Assembly: GCA_049300095.1 (NCBI GenBank)
Contig: JBAQYM010000080.1
Location: forward strand, 1 to 7,821
Direction of reading: 5' to 3'
Origin: SbD1 sp049300095
GTDB taxonomy: Bacteria > Desulfobacterota > Syntrophobacteria > Syntrophobacterales > Syntrophobacteraceae
DNA length: 7,821 bases
In this document: one piece after another, positions 1 through 5,361 of the stretch
Position numbering within the stretch: the stretch's first letter is position 1
Layout of the letters: every line of letters begins with the position of its first letter
The notes under the pieces: generated by a model
Told to the model about the DNA's origin: nothing
What the model saw: only the letters and a program-made list of their open reading frames with translations
Databases searched by the model: none
Translations under genes and position numbers: made by a program

Positions 1-62
1 CCTCCGGGGCATCCGATCGAGGTGTCCTCTTTTGCATACTTAAAGTTGTCTTCACAGTTTTT

Positions 63-100
63 CCTTCCCCGCCCTCTACTCTAAATTATCGGGGGGAAGG
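63..100. repeat. Inverted repeat, 8-bp arms
   Basis: CCTTCCCC (63-70) and GGGGAAGG (93-100) are perfect complements around a 22-base AT-richer loop. The right arm runs into the first dyad motif that starts at 99. No T-run follows on either strand, so this does not look like an intrinsic terminator. It may be part of the edge of a degenerate mobile element. Seen directly; function unknown. Confidence 0.4.
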
Positions 101-346
101 TGTCTCAGTTATATTGACACAGAGGGCCGGAGCCGTATGGATCAACCCTCCTCAAGATGGTCGTACTGCTGTCCGGGAAAAGTGAGGTCTGATTAGAAAA
201 TGCCGGGGAAAGGCAACAAACCAGGCAGCCGCGGAGCGCAGCCCCCACAACGCGGAGCGGAGCGGCTGCCGGACATAATCGGAGTGTTTTTAAGAACACA
301 AGCTACACTAAATTCACCGAAAGGGTGTCTCAAAGTCGTTGACACA
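99..346. repeat. Paired dyad motifs 225 bp apart, possible remnant mobile element
   Basis: The motif TGTCTCA-N7-TGACACA occurs at 101-121 and again at 326-346, with identical arms and identical 7-base spacing but different centres. Each copy is itself nearly palindromic, so the pair can be read as direct or inverted repeats. Between them lies a hairpin with perfect 9-bp arms (GGCAGCCGC at 224-232, GCGGCTGCC at 262-270). Apart from these structures I see no gene in positions 1-342. The arrangement could be the ends of a small non-autonomous element or two sites for a dimeric DNA-binding protein. The second copy contains the stop codon that closes the reading frame entering the gene fragment at 343, which favours an insertion or rearrangement. 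No transposase is visible. Confidence 0.4.
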
Positions 347-573
347 TTCCGTCACGCGAGAATCTATTGGCGGCCATAGTGCTGTTCTCAGATAATCAAG
401 CGCCGGTGCTTTATCTCGTTCGGTCTACCGCTTGGCAGGAACCGAGTAGGTTGCTCGTCAGTCGAGACTATGCTGGCAAGCAGAGCAAGCCGGAGTGGGG
501 CCTGCAGATCTCAAGACGCAACCTCGCTTTGCTTGAGGCATTCGCTTTCGAGAGTGTTATCGATGGGCTGTGA
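343..573 (+). pseudogene. C-terminal fragment of an unrecognised gene
   Basis: The frame is open from just after a TGA at 340-342 to the TGA at 571-573, about 76 codons. The only nearby start is a TTG at 367, with no convincing ribosome binding site. The predicted residues look like a genuine folded protein tail rather than a shadow frame: a hydrophobic strand (LYLV), then STAW, a VSRDY segment, KPEWG, and a closing ISRRNLALLEAFAFE. This style of ending reminds me of uncharacterised DUF4365-like proteins, but I cannot confirm it. The upstream part is replaced by the dyad-motif region, and the MITE-like element begins four bases after the stop. I therefore read it as the 3' end of a truncated gene. 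A short real gene starting at TTG 367 remains possible. Confidence 0.4.
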
Positions 574-576
574 TTA

Positions 577-898
577 AGAGCTTGTCCGTAAATAACCTGT
601 GAAGCGATTTTAGGAGTTATTGCCCAGTGGCATAGCTCAGAATTCCAAGCGGTATGCATACATCTCAGGATCTACGGATCGTCATTCCCTGTTTGAGTGC
701 TTTTGGGCGGGAATCCAGCCTTTTGCTTTGTGCAACAGACCGAAGAAACACTGGATTCCCGCCCAAAAGCGCTACGGGAATGACGGTCTTGACGACCCGA
801 GTCGAACTGCAGTTGCATGGGTAATCTGTCGTATGTAATTGGTCAGCAGTCCGTAAGGCTGTGCTCACAGGTAAACGGGTTATTTACGGACAACTTCT
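577..898. mobile_element. MITE-like element with terminal inverted repeats
   Basis: The ends are near-perfect inverted repeats: 577-597 and 878-898 match over 21 bases with two mismatches, including the identical core TTGTCCGTAAATAACC (583-598 has the core plus neighbours; the right copy is its complement ending at 893). The element is about 322 bp, carries no plausible gene on either strand, and contains a second, nested palindrome at 680-786. These are the expected traits of a non-autonomous miniature element mobilised by a transposase in trans. A clean target duplication is not evident; GAGCT occurs at 578-582 and 899-903, but that placement is asymmetric relative to the repeats. The element lies between a gene fragment on its left and the 3' end of an antitoxin gene on its right, so it may have caused or accompanied loss of the toxin gene. 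Confidence 0.55.
680..786. repeat. Nested palindromic repeat inside the MITE-like element
   Basis: The left arm (680-718) begins CGTCATTCCC and ends GGGCGGGAATCCAG. The right arm (751-785) is its inverted complement apart from a 4-base length difference in the middle. Transcribed RNA would form a long hairpin with about a 32-base loop. Each arm also has ATTCCC and GGGAAT inside it, so the structure is palindromic at two levels. Repeats of this ATTCCCG...CGGGAAT style are dispersed in many bacterial genomes; that is recollection, not a search. It may be a separate repeat that inserted into, or evolved within, the larger element. Confidence 0.6.
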
Positions 899-913
899 GA
901 GCTGGTGTGTCAT
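884..913 (-). pseudogene. Possible 5' stub of a lost toxin gene
   Basis: Ten bases after the antitoxin stop there is an ATG (913-911) that opens the codons M-T-H-Q-L before the sequence enters the terminal repeat of the MITE-like element at 898. The frame then stops at TAA 886-884. Phd/YefM antitoxin genes are normally followed by a toxin gene (Doc, RelE/YoeB or a PIN-domain nuclease) at just this spacing. This is therefore the expected position of the toxin start. No toxin-like sequence is found on the far side of the element, so only about five codons could remain. The stub is too short for any family call and rests on context. Confidence 0.22.
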
Positions 914-923
914 CAACAAAGCG

Positions 924-1229
924 CTAATCTGGTCGACGCCGGGGCTTAATTTTCCCGGCGGTGGCTTTTCCGGCCGCGATGACCGCTTCCTCGACGGCCG
1001 CGTCCAGTGCTTGCGGATCGACATCCCTGACGCTCTCTTGGAAGCTCTCGACTTCCCGCCGGAAATCATCGAGGTCCCGCTGGAGCCTCCGGTACTTCTC
1101 GATGGGGATGATGGCAACCATGGGCTTGCCCGCCCGCTCGACCACGTATTCATCTCCTCTTATCGCAACTTCGTTCATGACCTGGCCGAGACTTTGCCTG
1201 ATCTTCATGGCGGAAATTTTTTTAAGCAT
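924..1229 (-). CDS. Phd/YefM-family antitoxin (apparently orphan)
   Basis: 101 residues. Residues 1-50 match the Phd/YefM antitoxin fold: MKIRQSLGQVMNEV forms the N-terminal DNA-binding part, followed by a VVERAGKPMVAIIPIEKYRRL strand-helix segment characteristic of the family. The C-terminal half is charged and helical, the part that normally binds and neutralises a toxin. Such antitoxins also repress their own promoter as dimers. The ATG at 1229 is chosen because GAGGG precedes it at good spacing and because family members carry a few residues ahead of the conserved helix. Normally the toxin gene follows immediately, but here a MITE-like element starts 25 bases beyond the stop codon and no toxin is visible. 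From the style of the antitoxin I would guess a PIN-domain (VapC-like) partner; this is inference. The protein may be a relic or may act on another toxin in trans. Confidence 0.85.
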   Translation of the reverse strand: MLKKISAMKIRQSLGQVMNEVAIRGDEYVVERAGKPMVAIIPIEKYRRLQRDLDDFRREVESFQESVRDVDPQALDAAVEEAVIAAGKATAGKIKPRRRPD

Positions 1230-1240
1230 GTCGGTACCCT

Positions 1241-1277
1241 CAATTATTCATTATGATTATCACAATTATTATAATTG
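1241..1277 (-). promoter_or_regulatory. Likely autoregulatory operator of the antitoxin gene
   Basis: CAATTAT-T-ATAATTG (1263-1277) is a perfect 7-bp inverted repeat around one base and overlaps the -10 box. The half-site CAATTATT recurs at 1241-1248, 22 bp away, about two helical turns, so on the same face of the DNA. Phd/YefM antitoxins typically bind short palindromes like this in their own promoters. Binding by this particular protein is inferred. Confidence 0.5.
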
Positions 1278-1296
1278 ATAGAACTGAGCGCCGCAA
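1268..1296 (-). promoter_or_regulatory. Candidate sigma-70 promoter of the antitoxin gene
   Basis: Reading the minus strand, TTGCGG (complement of 1291-1296) and TATAAT (complement of 1268-1273) are separated by exactly 17 bp. The perfect -10 hexamer lies about 40 bases upstream of the antitoxin ATG. The surrounding 1241-1280 stretch is strikingly AT-rich compared with the window. Confidence 0.5.
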
Positions 1297-1370
1297 GGGG
1301 TGAACACCAGCGTTCCCGGTCTTCTTGCCGGGGAATTCGTCCGATTTACCGTTTCCCGCCATCAATTCTC

Positions 1371-1399
1371 TTTTCAGAACAACACGACTCTTTTATATT
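1371..1399 (+). promoter_or_regulatory. Candidate promoter of the HTH/coiled-coil gene and pyrE
   Basis: TTTTCA (1371-1376) and TATATT (1394-1399) are spaced by 17 bp, four and five matches to the sigma-70 consensus. The site lies about 80 bases upstream of the GTG at 1478. It is the only reasonable promoter-like pair I see between the divergent antitoxin gene and this gene, but the -35 is weak. Confidence 0.3.
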
Positions 1400-1477
1400 C
1401 AGGGGCGGGAAAAGGTTCGGGGCGTGGTCGGTCCCCGCCTGGATGGCCATGTCGGTTATGGATAAAGCGGAGTCGGG

Positions 1478-2116
1478 GTGGGTATTACTCTCAAACAGGC
1501 AGCACGGGCGCTCAATGTGACCGAAGACGAGGTGATGGAACTCGTCTCGGCCGGCAAGCTCATCGCCGAGCGCAAGGGGAACCGGGTGAGCATCGACGAA
1601 TCCGGCCTGCGCGCGCTTCTACCCGTGCCGCCGGGAGCGCCCTCCGCGCCGGTCCCGCGCGACAGGCCCCGCCAGATTACTTTTCCCGACGCGATGATGG
1701 CTCCCGTCGTCGAGCGCATCGCGGCCCTGGAAAAACAGGTATCCGAGAAGCTGGCCCTGTTCGACGAAAATCGGCAGCTCATCGAGGAAGCGCGCCGCAA
1801 GGACCGGGAACTCGCGCTCCTGGAAACGGAAATCGAAAAGCTCAAGCGCGACCTGGTCTATCAGAAGAAACTGCTGGAGAAGGAAATCGAGGACCGTGCC
1901 CGGGTGCTCGATGAAAAGCGGGCGCTCATGGACCGGGAAGTCTCGGAGAGGATTTCGCGCGAGCGCGACGGGTTCGAAAAGCGGCTCGCCCAGGAAAGAG
2001 CCGTCTGGTCCGAGCGGCTGGCAAACGAGCGGGAAAAATGTGCCGCAACCCTCGCCGAGATGCGAACAAAGGAGGGCTTCTGGTCCCGCCTCATGAGGCT
2101 TCTGACCTGGAGTTGA
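1478..2116 (+). CDS. HTH (excisionase/MerR-like) DNA-binding protein with long coiled coil
   Basis: 212 residues. Residues 2-48 resemble the small winged-helix domain of excisionases and MerR-type proteins: LKQAARALNVTEDEVMELV (helix-turn-helix), then GKLIAERKGNRVSIDESGLRALL split by the wing. A proline-rich linker (49-62) follows, then a highly charged heptad-like coiled coil from about 75 to 200, rich in Glu, Arg, Lys and Leu. The C-terminus, GFWSRLMRLLTWS, is a short amphipathic tail that could contact a membrane or a partner. The GTG start is fixed by an in-frame TAA at 1463 and GCGGAG just upstream. pyrE begins 10 bases after the stop with its own AAAGGAG, so the two are probably co-transcribed. 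I do not recognise a named family for the whole protein. A role as an architectural or structural DNA-binding protein is plausible, but its substrate and any link to pyrimidine synthesis are unknown. Confidence 0.8.
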   Translation: MGITLKQAARALNVTEDEVMELVSAGKLIAERKGNRVSIDESGLRALLPVPPGAPSAPVPRDRPRQITFPDAMMAPVVERIAALEKQVSEKLALFDENRQLIEEARRKDRELALLETEIEKLKRDLVYQKKLLEKEIEDRARVLDEKRALMDREVSERISRERDGFEKRLAQERAVWSERLANEREKCAATLAEMRTKEGFWSRLMRLLTWS

Positions 2117-2126
2117 AAGGAGCACA

Positions 2127-2717
2127 ATGCAGCCCGGTGATCTTGATTTTGGTCAAATGAGGAAACGCCTGATCGACCTTTTGCTCGAATTCGCGTTCCA
2201 GTATTCCGATACCCCGAGGTTCAAGCTTGCCCACGGCGGGACCAGCCAATTCTATTTCAACTGCAAGCGGGTGACCCTCGACCCCGAGGGGCAGTACCTG
2301 ATCGGAAACCTCGTTTTCGAGGCGGTCCGGGACCTGCGCGTCCAGGGCATCGGGGGCCTCACTCTCGGCGCGGACCCGATCTCGAACGCCGCCGCGTACA
2401 GTTCGTGGCTCAGGGGCCTGCCCATCCAGTCGTTTGTCGTCAGGAAGGCGCAAAAGGACCACGGGATCGTGGCCCCCATCGAGGGCAAGGTAAAAGCCGG
2501 AGACCGCGTGGTGGTGGTCGACGACGTGGTCACGACCGGAGGCTCGACGCTTCAGGCAATTTCGGCGTGCAGGCAGTCGGGTCTCGATATCGCGGGAGTG
2601 GTCGTCCTCGTTGACCGGCAGGAGATGAACGGGCGCGAAAACATCGAAAAGGAAGTCCCCAATTTCACGGCCCTGGTCACCCGCGACGAAATAATGAAAA
2701 TATACGCGAGCAGATAA
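2127..2717 (+). CDS. pyrE: Orotate phosphoribosyltransferase
   Basis: 196 residues, the usual size for the short bacterial/archaeal form. It catalyses orotate + PRPP to orotidine 5'-monophosphate and pyrophosphate, the fifth step of de novo UMP synthesis, in the cytoplasm. The PRPP-binding signature is intact at residues 128-141 (VVVVDDVVTTGGST). The catalytic loop around 105-113 (VRKAQKDHG) holds the conserved Arg/Lys residues and the His-Gly. The N-terminal FKLAHGGTSQFYFNCKRV segment (32-49) corresponds to the orotate-side region that in other family members reads SGxxSxxYxxxK. AAAGGAG lies at 2116-2122, so the ATG at 2127 is secure. No other pyr gene is in the window, so the pyrimidine pathway is dispersed here. 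No clear terminator hairpin follows. Confidence 0.96.
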   Translation: MQPGDLDFGQMRKRLIDLLLEFAFQYSDTPRFKLAHGGTSQFYFNCKRVTLDPEGQYLIGNLVFEAVRDLRVQGIGGLTLGADPISNAAAYSSWLRGLPIQSFVVRKAQKDHGIVAPIEGKVKAGDRVVVVDDVVTTGGSTLQAISACRQSGLDIAGVVVLVDRQEMNGRENIEKEVPNFTALVTRDEIMKIYASR

Positions 2718-2805
2718 AATCCACGGGACGAGGCCGATTCGTTGCCTGCCTTCCCTTTATCCTAATCCGCGAATGGTTATCTTCAAAAAAAGAGAGTTTC
2801 GCTTG

Positions 2806-2832
2806 GACCGTTCAGACCGTCTGGGCCGTTCA
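2806..2832. repeat. Three imperfect 9-bp tandem units
   Basis: GACCGTTCA, GACCGTCTG and GGCCGTTCA follow one another in the 167-bp gap between pyrE and the next gene. The rest of this gap shows no gene and no convincing promoter or terminator. The units could be a minor slippage repeat or a binding-site cluster about 50 bases upstream of the downstream ATG. Confidence 0.3.
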
Positions 2833-2884
2833 TCCGGACTTTCTTTCAAAAATAAAGGGAAAAGGTGGGTATTAGGAGAAGAAA

Positions 2885-3253
2885 ATGGCAAAAACAAAAA
2901 ACAAGATGGGCAACGTGGCGGCCTGCTCACCGTTGATAACCGGCGGAGTGGGCCAGGGGTCCTATGACGAACAGGCAAAAAGAGGTTTCGAGCAATACTC
3001 CCAGACTTTCGGCAAATTTTTGACCGCCAAGGAGGAGGGGAATGAGTTCTCGGAACAGGAACAACAGAAGAGGGACCGCGCAAAAAAAGCCAACAAAATC
3101 TACAAGCGCGCCTGTGAGGACGTCGGTCTCAAGGCTTGCTTTTTCAACAATTTCGGCGATTGGTCCGAGTACATCGACGGCAGGATGAGCGACGCGGAAT
3201 TCCACACGAACGCTGTTGAACGTGCCAGGCAAATGGTGGCTGAGAGCAATTGA
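2885..3253 (+). CDS. Small hydrophilic protein of unknown function
   Basis: 122 residues, ATG preceded by a good AGGAGAAG. I do not recognise the family. The N-terminus is basic (AKTKNKMGN), followed by a Gly/Ser-rich stretch with CSPLITGGVGQGSYDEQ (14-30). The centre (31-75) is a charged, probably helical region rich in Glu, Gln, Lys and Arg. The C-terminal third contains Cys77 and Cys85 around ACEDVGLKACFFNNFGDWSEYIDG, aromatic-rich and likely folded, and ends in a helix (FHTNAVERARQMVAES). There is no signal peptide and no membrane segment, so it is probably cytoplasmic. A strong terminator-like hairpin lies 57 bases after the stop, so it is probably a single-gene transcript or the end of a pyrE transcript. 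Codon use and a clean RBS support a real gene; its function is unknown. Confidence 0.75.
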   Translation: MAKTKNKMGNVAACSPLITGGVGQGSYDEQAKRGFEQYSQTFGKFLTAKEEGNEFSEQEQQKRDRAKKANKIYKRACEDVGLKACFFNNFGDWSEYIDGRMSDAEFHTNAVERARQMVAESN

Positions 3254-3309
3254 CGGTTGCGTTTCGATCAGGGTTAAAAGTCCGGGTTACACCCGTTGCG
3301 ATATAAGGC

Positions 3310-3350
3310 GGAGGGATCGGGAAGCGGTTTTCCGGTCCCTCCTGTTATTT
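3310..3350 (+). terminator. Strong hairpin, probable intrinsic terminator
   Basis: The arms 3310-3323 and 3329-3342 pair over 14 bp with two G-T wobbles around a 5-base loop. They are followed by TGTTATTT, a T-rich but interrupted tail. It is well placed to end transcription of the 122-residue protein gene. Efficiency is uncertain because the T-run is not continuous. Confidence 0.6.
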
Positions 3351-3351
3351 G

Positions 3352-3387
3352 GGCCGCATTTCCGGTAGAATGCGGCCTGATTTATTT
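3352..3387 (+). terminator. Second hairpin just before the cupin gene
   Basis: GGCCGCATT (3352-3360) and AATGCGGCC (3369-3377) form a perfect 9-bp stem with an 8-base loop, followed by TGATTTATTT. It may be a backup terminator behind the one at 3310, or a leader structure for the cupin gene, whose ribosome binding site begins about a dozen bases later. Because the upstream TTG start candidate for the cupin lies in this hairpin, translation more likely begins at 3403. Confidence 0.45.
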
Positions 3388-3402
3388 GGGAGGGGGAGCG
3401 GG

Positions 3403-3909
3403 ATGCAAAAAAGTGCGAGGTACTGGATCGAAAAGCTGGGACTGTCCGCACACCCCGAGGGCGGCCACTTCGCCCCGGCGTACCGCTCGCCCGAACGTAT
3501 CGGCAAGGAGTGCCTTCCGGACCGATTCCCGGGAGCGCGCGCGATAGTGTCCTCCATCTACTACCTGCTCGGCAAAGGCGATTTTTCGGCCTTCCACAGA
3601 ATAAAGTCGGTCGAAATCTGGAATTTTTGCGCGGGCAGCCCTCTAACCCTCCATGTCCTCGGCGCCGATGGGAATCTGTCCGAAAAGAAGCTGGGGAAAA
3701 GTCCCGAGGACGGGGAATCGTTCCAGGTGGTGATCGAGCCCGGCTGCTGGTTCGGGGCCGAGCCGGGCGGGCCGGAGGACTTTTCGCTCGTTACCTGCAC
3801 GGTCGCCCCGGGATTCGATTTCGAGGATTTCGAACTTGCCGCGCGGGAAGAATTGACCGCTCTCTATCCGCGGCACCGTCGGATCATAGAAAAGCTAACC
3901 CGTGCTTGA
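3403..3909 (+). CDS. DUF985/Cupin_5 family protein
   Basis: 168 residues, close to the usual length for this family of single-domain cupins (Pfam Cupin_5, formerly DUF985). The family hallmarks appear in order: LGLSAHPEGGHFAPAYRS near the N-terminus, SSIYYLL (50-56), FHRIKSVEIWNFCAG (64-78), VIEPGCWFGAEP (110-121), and the C-terminal VAPGFDFEDFELA...LTALYPRH (135-158). The fold is a beta-barrel, usually thought to bind a metal or small sugar-like ligand, but the biochemical role is not established. In the family segment E-x-W-H-F as I recall it, the His appears as Asn74 here, while His65 and Glu71 are retained. The ATG at 3403 has GGAGGGGGAG just upstream; the longer frame from TTG 3349 is rejected because it runs through a hairpin. 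The gene stands alone, facing the methyltransferase gene. Confidence 0.88.
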   Translation: MQKSARYWIEKLGLSAHPEGGHFAPAYRSPERIGKECLPDRFPGARAIVSSIYYLLGKGDFSAFHRIKSVEIWNFCAGSPLTLHVLGADGNLSEKKLGKSPEDGESFQVVIEPGCWFGAEPGGPEDFSLVTCTVAPGFDFEDFELAAREELTALYPRHRRIIEKLTRA

Positions 3910-3969
3910 CACCGGGTTGCGATCAAGGTGGAATTCCAAATAATTTTCATGTTGAAGAAGATCTCGACT

Positions 3970-4106
3970 CCGGGCAGTCCGGGCGGGGATCAACCCCGCC
4001 CCTACGTCCACGGGACAGCGCCAGGCCCGCCCCTACGTCCACGGGACAGCGCCAGGCACACCGCAAATCCGTAGGGGCGGGGTTGATCCCCGCCCGGACT
4101 GCCGGG
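3970..4106. repeat. 37-bp inverted repeat with internal 31-bp tandem duplication
   Basis: Arms at 3970-4006 and 4070-4106 are complementary with one mismatch; each contains the core GGGCGGGGATCAACCCCGCC, itself partly palindromic. Between them the unit beginning CGCCCCTACGTCCACGGG is repeated twice with a 31-bp period (3997-4027 and 4028-4057), so the first copy includes the end of the left arm. The element fills most of the gap between the convergent cupin and methyltransferase genes. A single-stranded copy would fold into a very stable stem and could act as a bidirectional transcription barrier. Similar GGGGATCAACCCC-type repeats are dispersed in many bacterial genomes (recollection). Apart from this element I see no gene in 3910-4192. 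Confidence 0.7.
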
Positions 4107-4192
4107 AACGGTGAGGGTTGACCGTCTCGAATGCTTTTGGGCAACAGCCCGAGGAGACCGCGCCATAACCGGGTATTTATGAAAATGAGCGC

Positions 4193-4846
4193 TCAGCCCT
4201 TCTTCCTGAACAGCGCCGCGATGCCCTGCGAACCCAGGTCCGGTGCGACCACTTCGAAGGCTTCGTAGCGGGGGAGGACCCGGTTGAAGCCGTAGACCAG
4301 GTACCAGGCCCCGGGGCGGGCCCTTTGGGCCAGGAGGTCCGCAAAAACGTCGTGCAGGGTGATGTAGGTGTAGAAGAGGTCGATTTCTTCGAATCGGACA
4401 CCCGTTTTCTCCCGCACCCGCTCGAAGGTGTGGGCGTCAAGCGAGCTTCCCCGGAAAAGAAAGATGTTGTCGGGCGGCAAGAGCCCTCCCTCCCGGTCGA
4501 GGACCGATAGGACCTCTTGTTTTCTCGGCTCGTATTCCGCCAGTATTTCGGCGTCGATCTCGATCCCCACGGAGAGTTTCACAAAATAGCTTGCCAGGAG
4601 GTTTACCCGGCCGTCGCCGCACCCGAGGTCGGCAAAGGTCGTGGCGTCCGGCCTGCAAATCCCCCGCAGGGCGAGTTCCCCGAGGCAGGCCGAGAATTTG
4701 GACAGGTCGGTTGTCTTGCGAAATCCCTTGTTGCCGGTGCAGCCCACCTTGCATGCGTCAAGGCAGCCGGAGATGAGCCGCAGCGTCTTTTCGAGCCGGT
4801 CGGGTTTTTCGGGTTCGCCGGGTTTTTCGATTGCCGATTCCTTCAT
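4193..4846 (-). CDS. Class I SAM-dependent methyltransferase
   Basis: 217 residues. The SAM-binding core begins at about residue 70: motif I is FADLGCGDGR (71-80), the acidic end of strand 2 is VGIEID (93-98), and a later strand is IDLFYTYITLHD (155-166), where class I enzymes place substrate or catalytic residues. The substrate is not indicated; the DLGCGDG form is seen in small-molecule and protein methyltransferases. The first 65 residues are unusual: a Lys/Glu/Pro-rich start, then Cys28, Cys32 and Cys36 in C-x3-C-x3-C spacing, with Cys54 and Cys64 beyond, which could bind metal or form a redox site. The ATG is 4 bases after the stop of the Cys-rich gene upstream, so the two are almost surely co-transcribed. 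The RBS is modest (GTAGGT). The cytoplasm is likely, as there is no signal sequence. Confidence 0.85.
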   Translation of the reverse strand: MKESAIEKPGEPEKPDRLEKTLRLISGCLDACKVGCTGNKGFRKTTDLSKFSACLGELALRGICRPDATTFADLGCGDGRVNLLASYFVKLSVGIEIDAEILAEYEPRKQEVLSVLDREGGLLPPDNIFLFRGSSLDAHTFERVREKTGVRFEEIDLFYTYITLHDVFADLLAQRARPGAWYLVYGFNRVLPRYEAFEVVAPDLGSQGIAALFRKKG

Positions 4847-4850
4847 GTAC

Positions 4851-5333
4851 CTACCGCCTGATCTTTTTTCTTATCGTGTCGTGCAAAACGAAAAGCGCCT
4901 CCATTTCACGGCCGGTGGCCTCCTGGAGGAGCAACAGGCTCTGTTCGCCGATTTCGTCCCGCACCCTTGCGCAGAGGTAATTTATGCAGATTATGTCGCG
5001 CGCCGCGAGGATACACCCGCGCGCGCCCAGGAAATGACAGCTTTTCTCCGAGTGTCTCGCGTCGGGGATTTCCACCCCGAGGAGCAGGTTCATCAGGATG
5101 AGTTCCGGGGTGTAGCGGTCCTCGATCCCGGCCCCGCAGCAACTCCCGCCCTCATCCTCGTCGCAGCGACGGCATACCTCGGAAATCCCCGTCCGCGCGG
5201 AAGCCCGGCCCGACTCCCGGGCCAGGGCGCAAAGCTCCTCGATGCCGTGCGAGACGGCCGGATCGGTCCGAAGGGCCTCGGCCCACGCGGTATGGAGGTC
5301 ACGGGCGATTTTGATTTTTTCGTTGATTTTCAT
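4851..5333 (-). CDS. Cysteine-rich, YkgJ-like metal-binding protein
   Basis: 160 residues from the ATG at 5333. Nine cysteines in an ordered pattern: C54-x2-C57, the pair C65-C66, C99-x7-C107 and C116-x4-C121, plus C35. The CxxC then CC, followed by CHFLGARGC and a downstream CINYLC, resembles the YkgJ/CxxCxxCC family (Pfam PF03692), thought to chelate zinc or an Fe-S cluster. No enzyme reaction is established for that family. The N-terminus is a charged helix and the C-terminal 30 residues are helical and basic (RKKIRR). An alternative TTG start nine bases upstream (5342) has AAGGA close by and would add MEV; I prefer the ATG. It is followed at 4 bp by the methyltransferase gene, which suggests a joint function, possibly metal-dependent modification. 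The heptad repeat array separates it from the upstream sigma-54 regulator gene. Confidence 0.75.
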   Translation of the reverse strand: MKINEKIKIARDLHTAWAEALRTDPAVSHGIEELCALARESGRASARTGISEVCRRCDEDEGGSCCGAGIEDRYTPELILMNLLLGVEIPDARHSEKSCHFLGARGCILAARDIICINYLCARVRDEIGEQSLLLLQEATGREMEALFVLHDTIRKKIRR

Positions 5334-5361
5334 TACTTCCAAGAGTCCTTCACCGCGGGAC

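Noticed and set aside
63..100. Intrinsic terminator at the left edge
   Set aside because: The stem has a 22-base loop and no T-run after it on either strand.
861..1278. Long plus-strand open frames across 861-1278
   Set aside because: They are antisense to the antitoxin gene, which has clear family motifs, an RBS and a promoter; the plus frames show no recognisable protein features.
3349..3402. Longer cupin start at TTG 3349
   Set aside because: The extra residues come from a hairpin and lack an RBS; ATG 3403 has a strong one.
4133..4143. TGCTTTTGGGC shared with the palindrome at 698-708, possible second repeat copy
   Set aside because: Only 11 bases match and the flanks differ; chance cannot be excluded.
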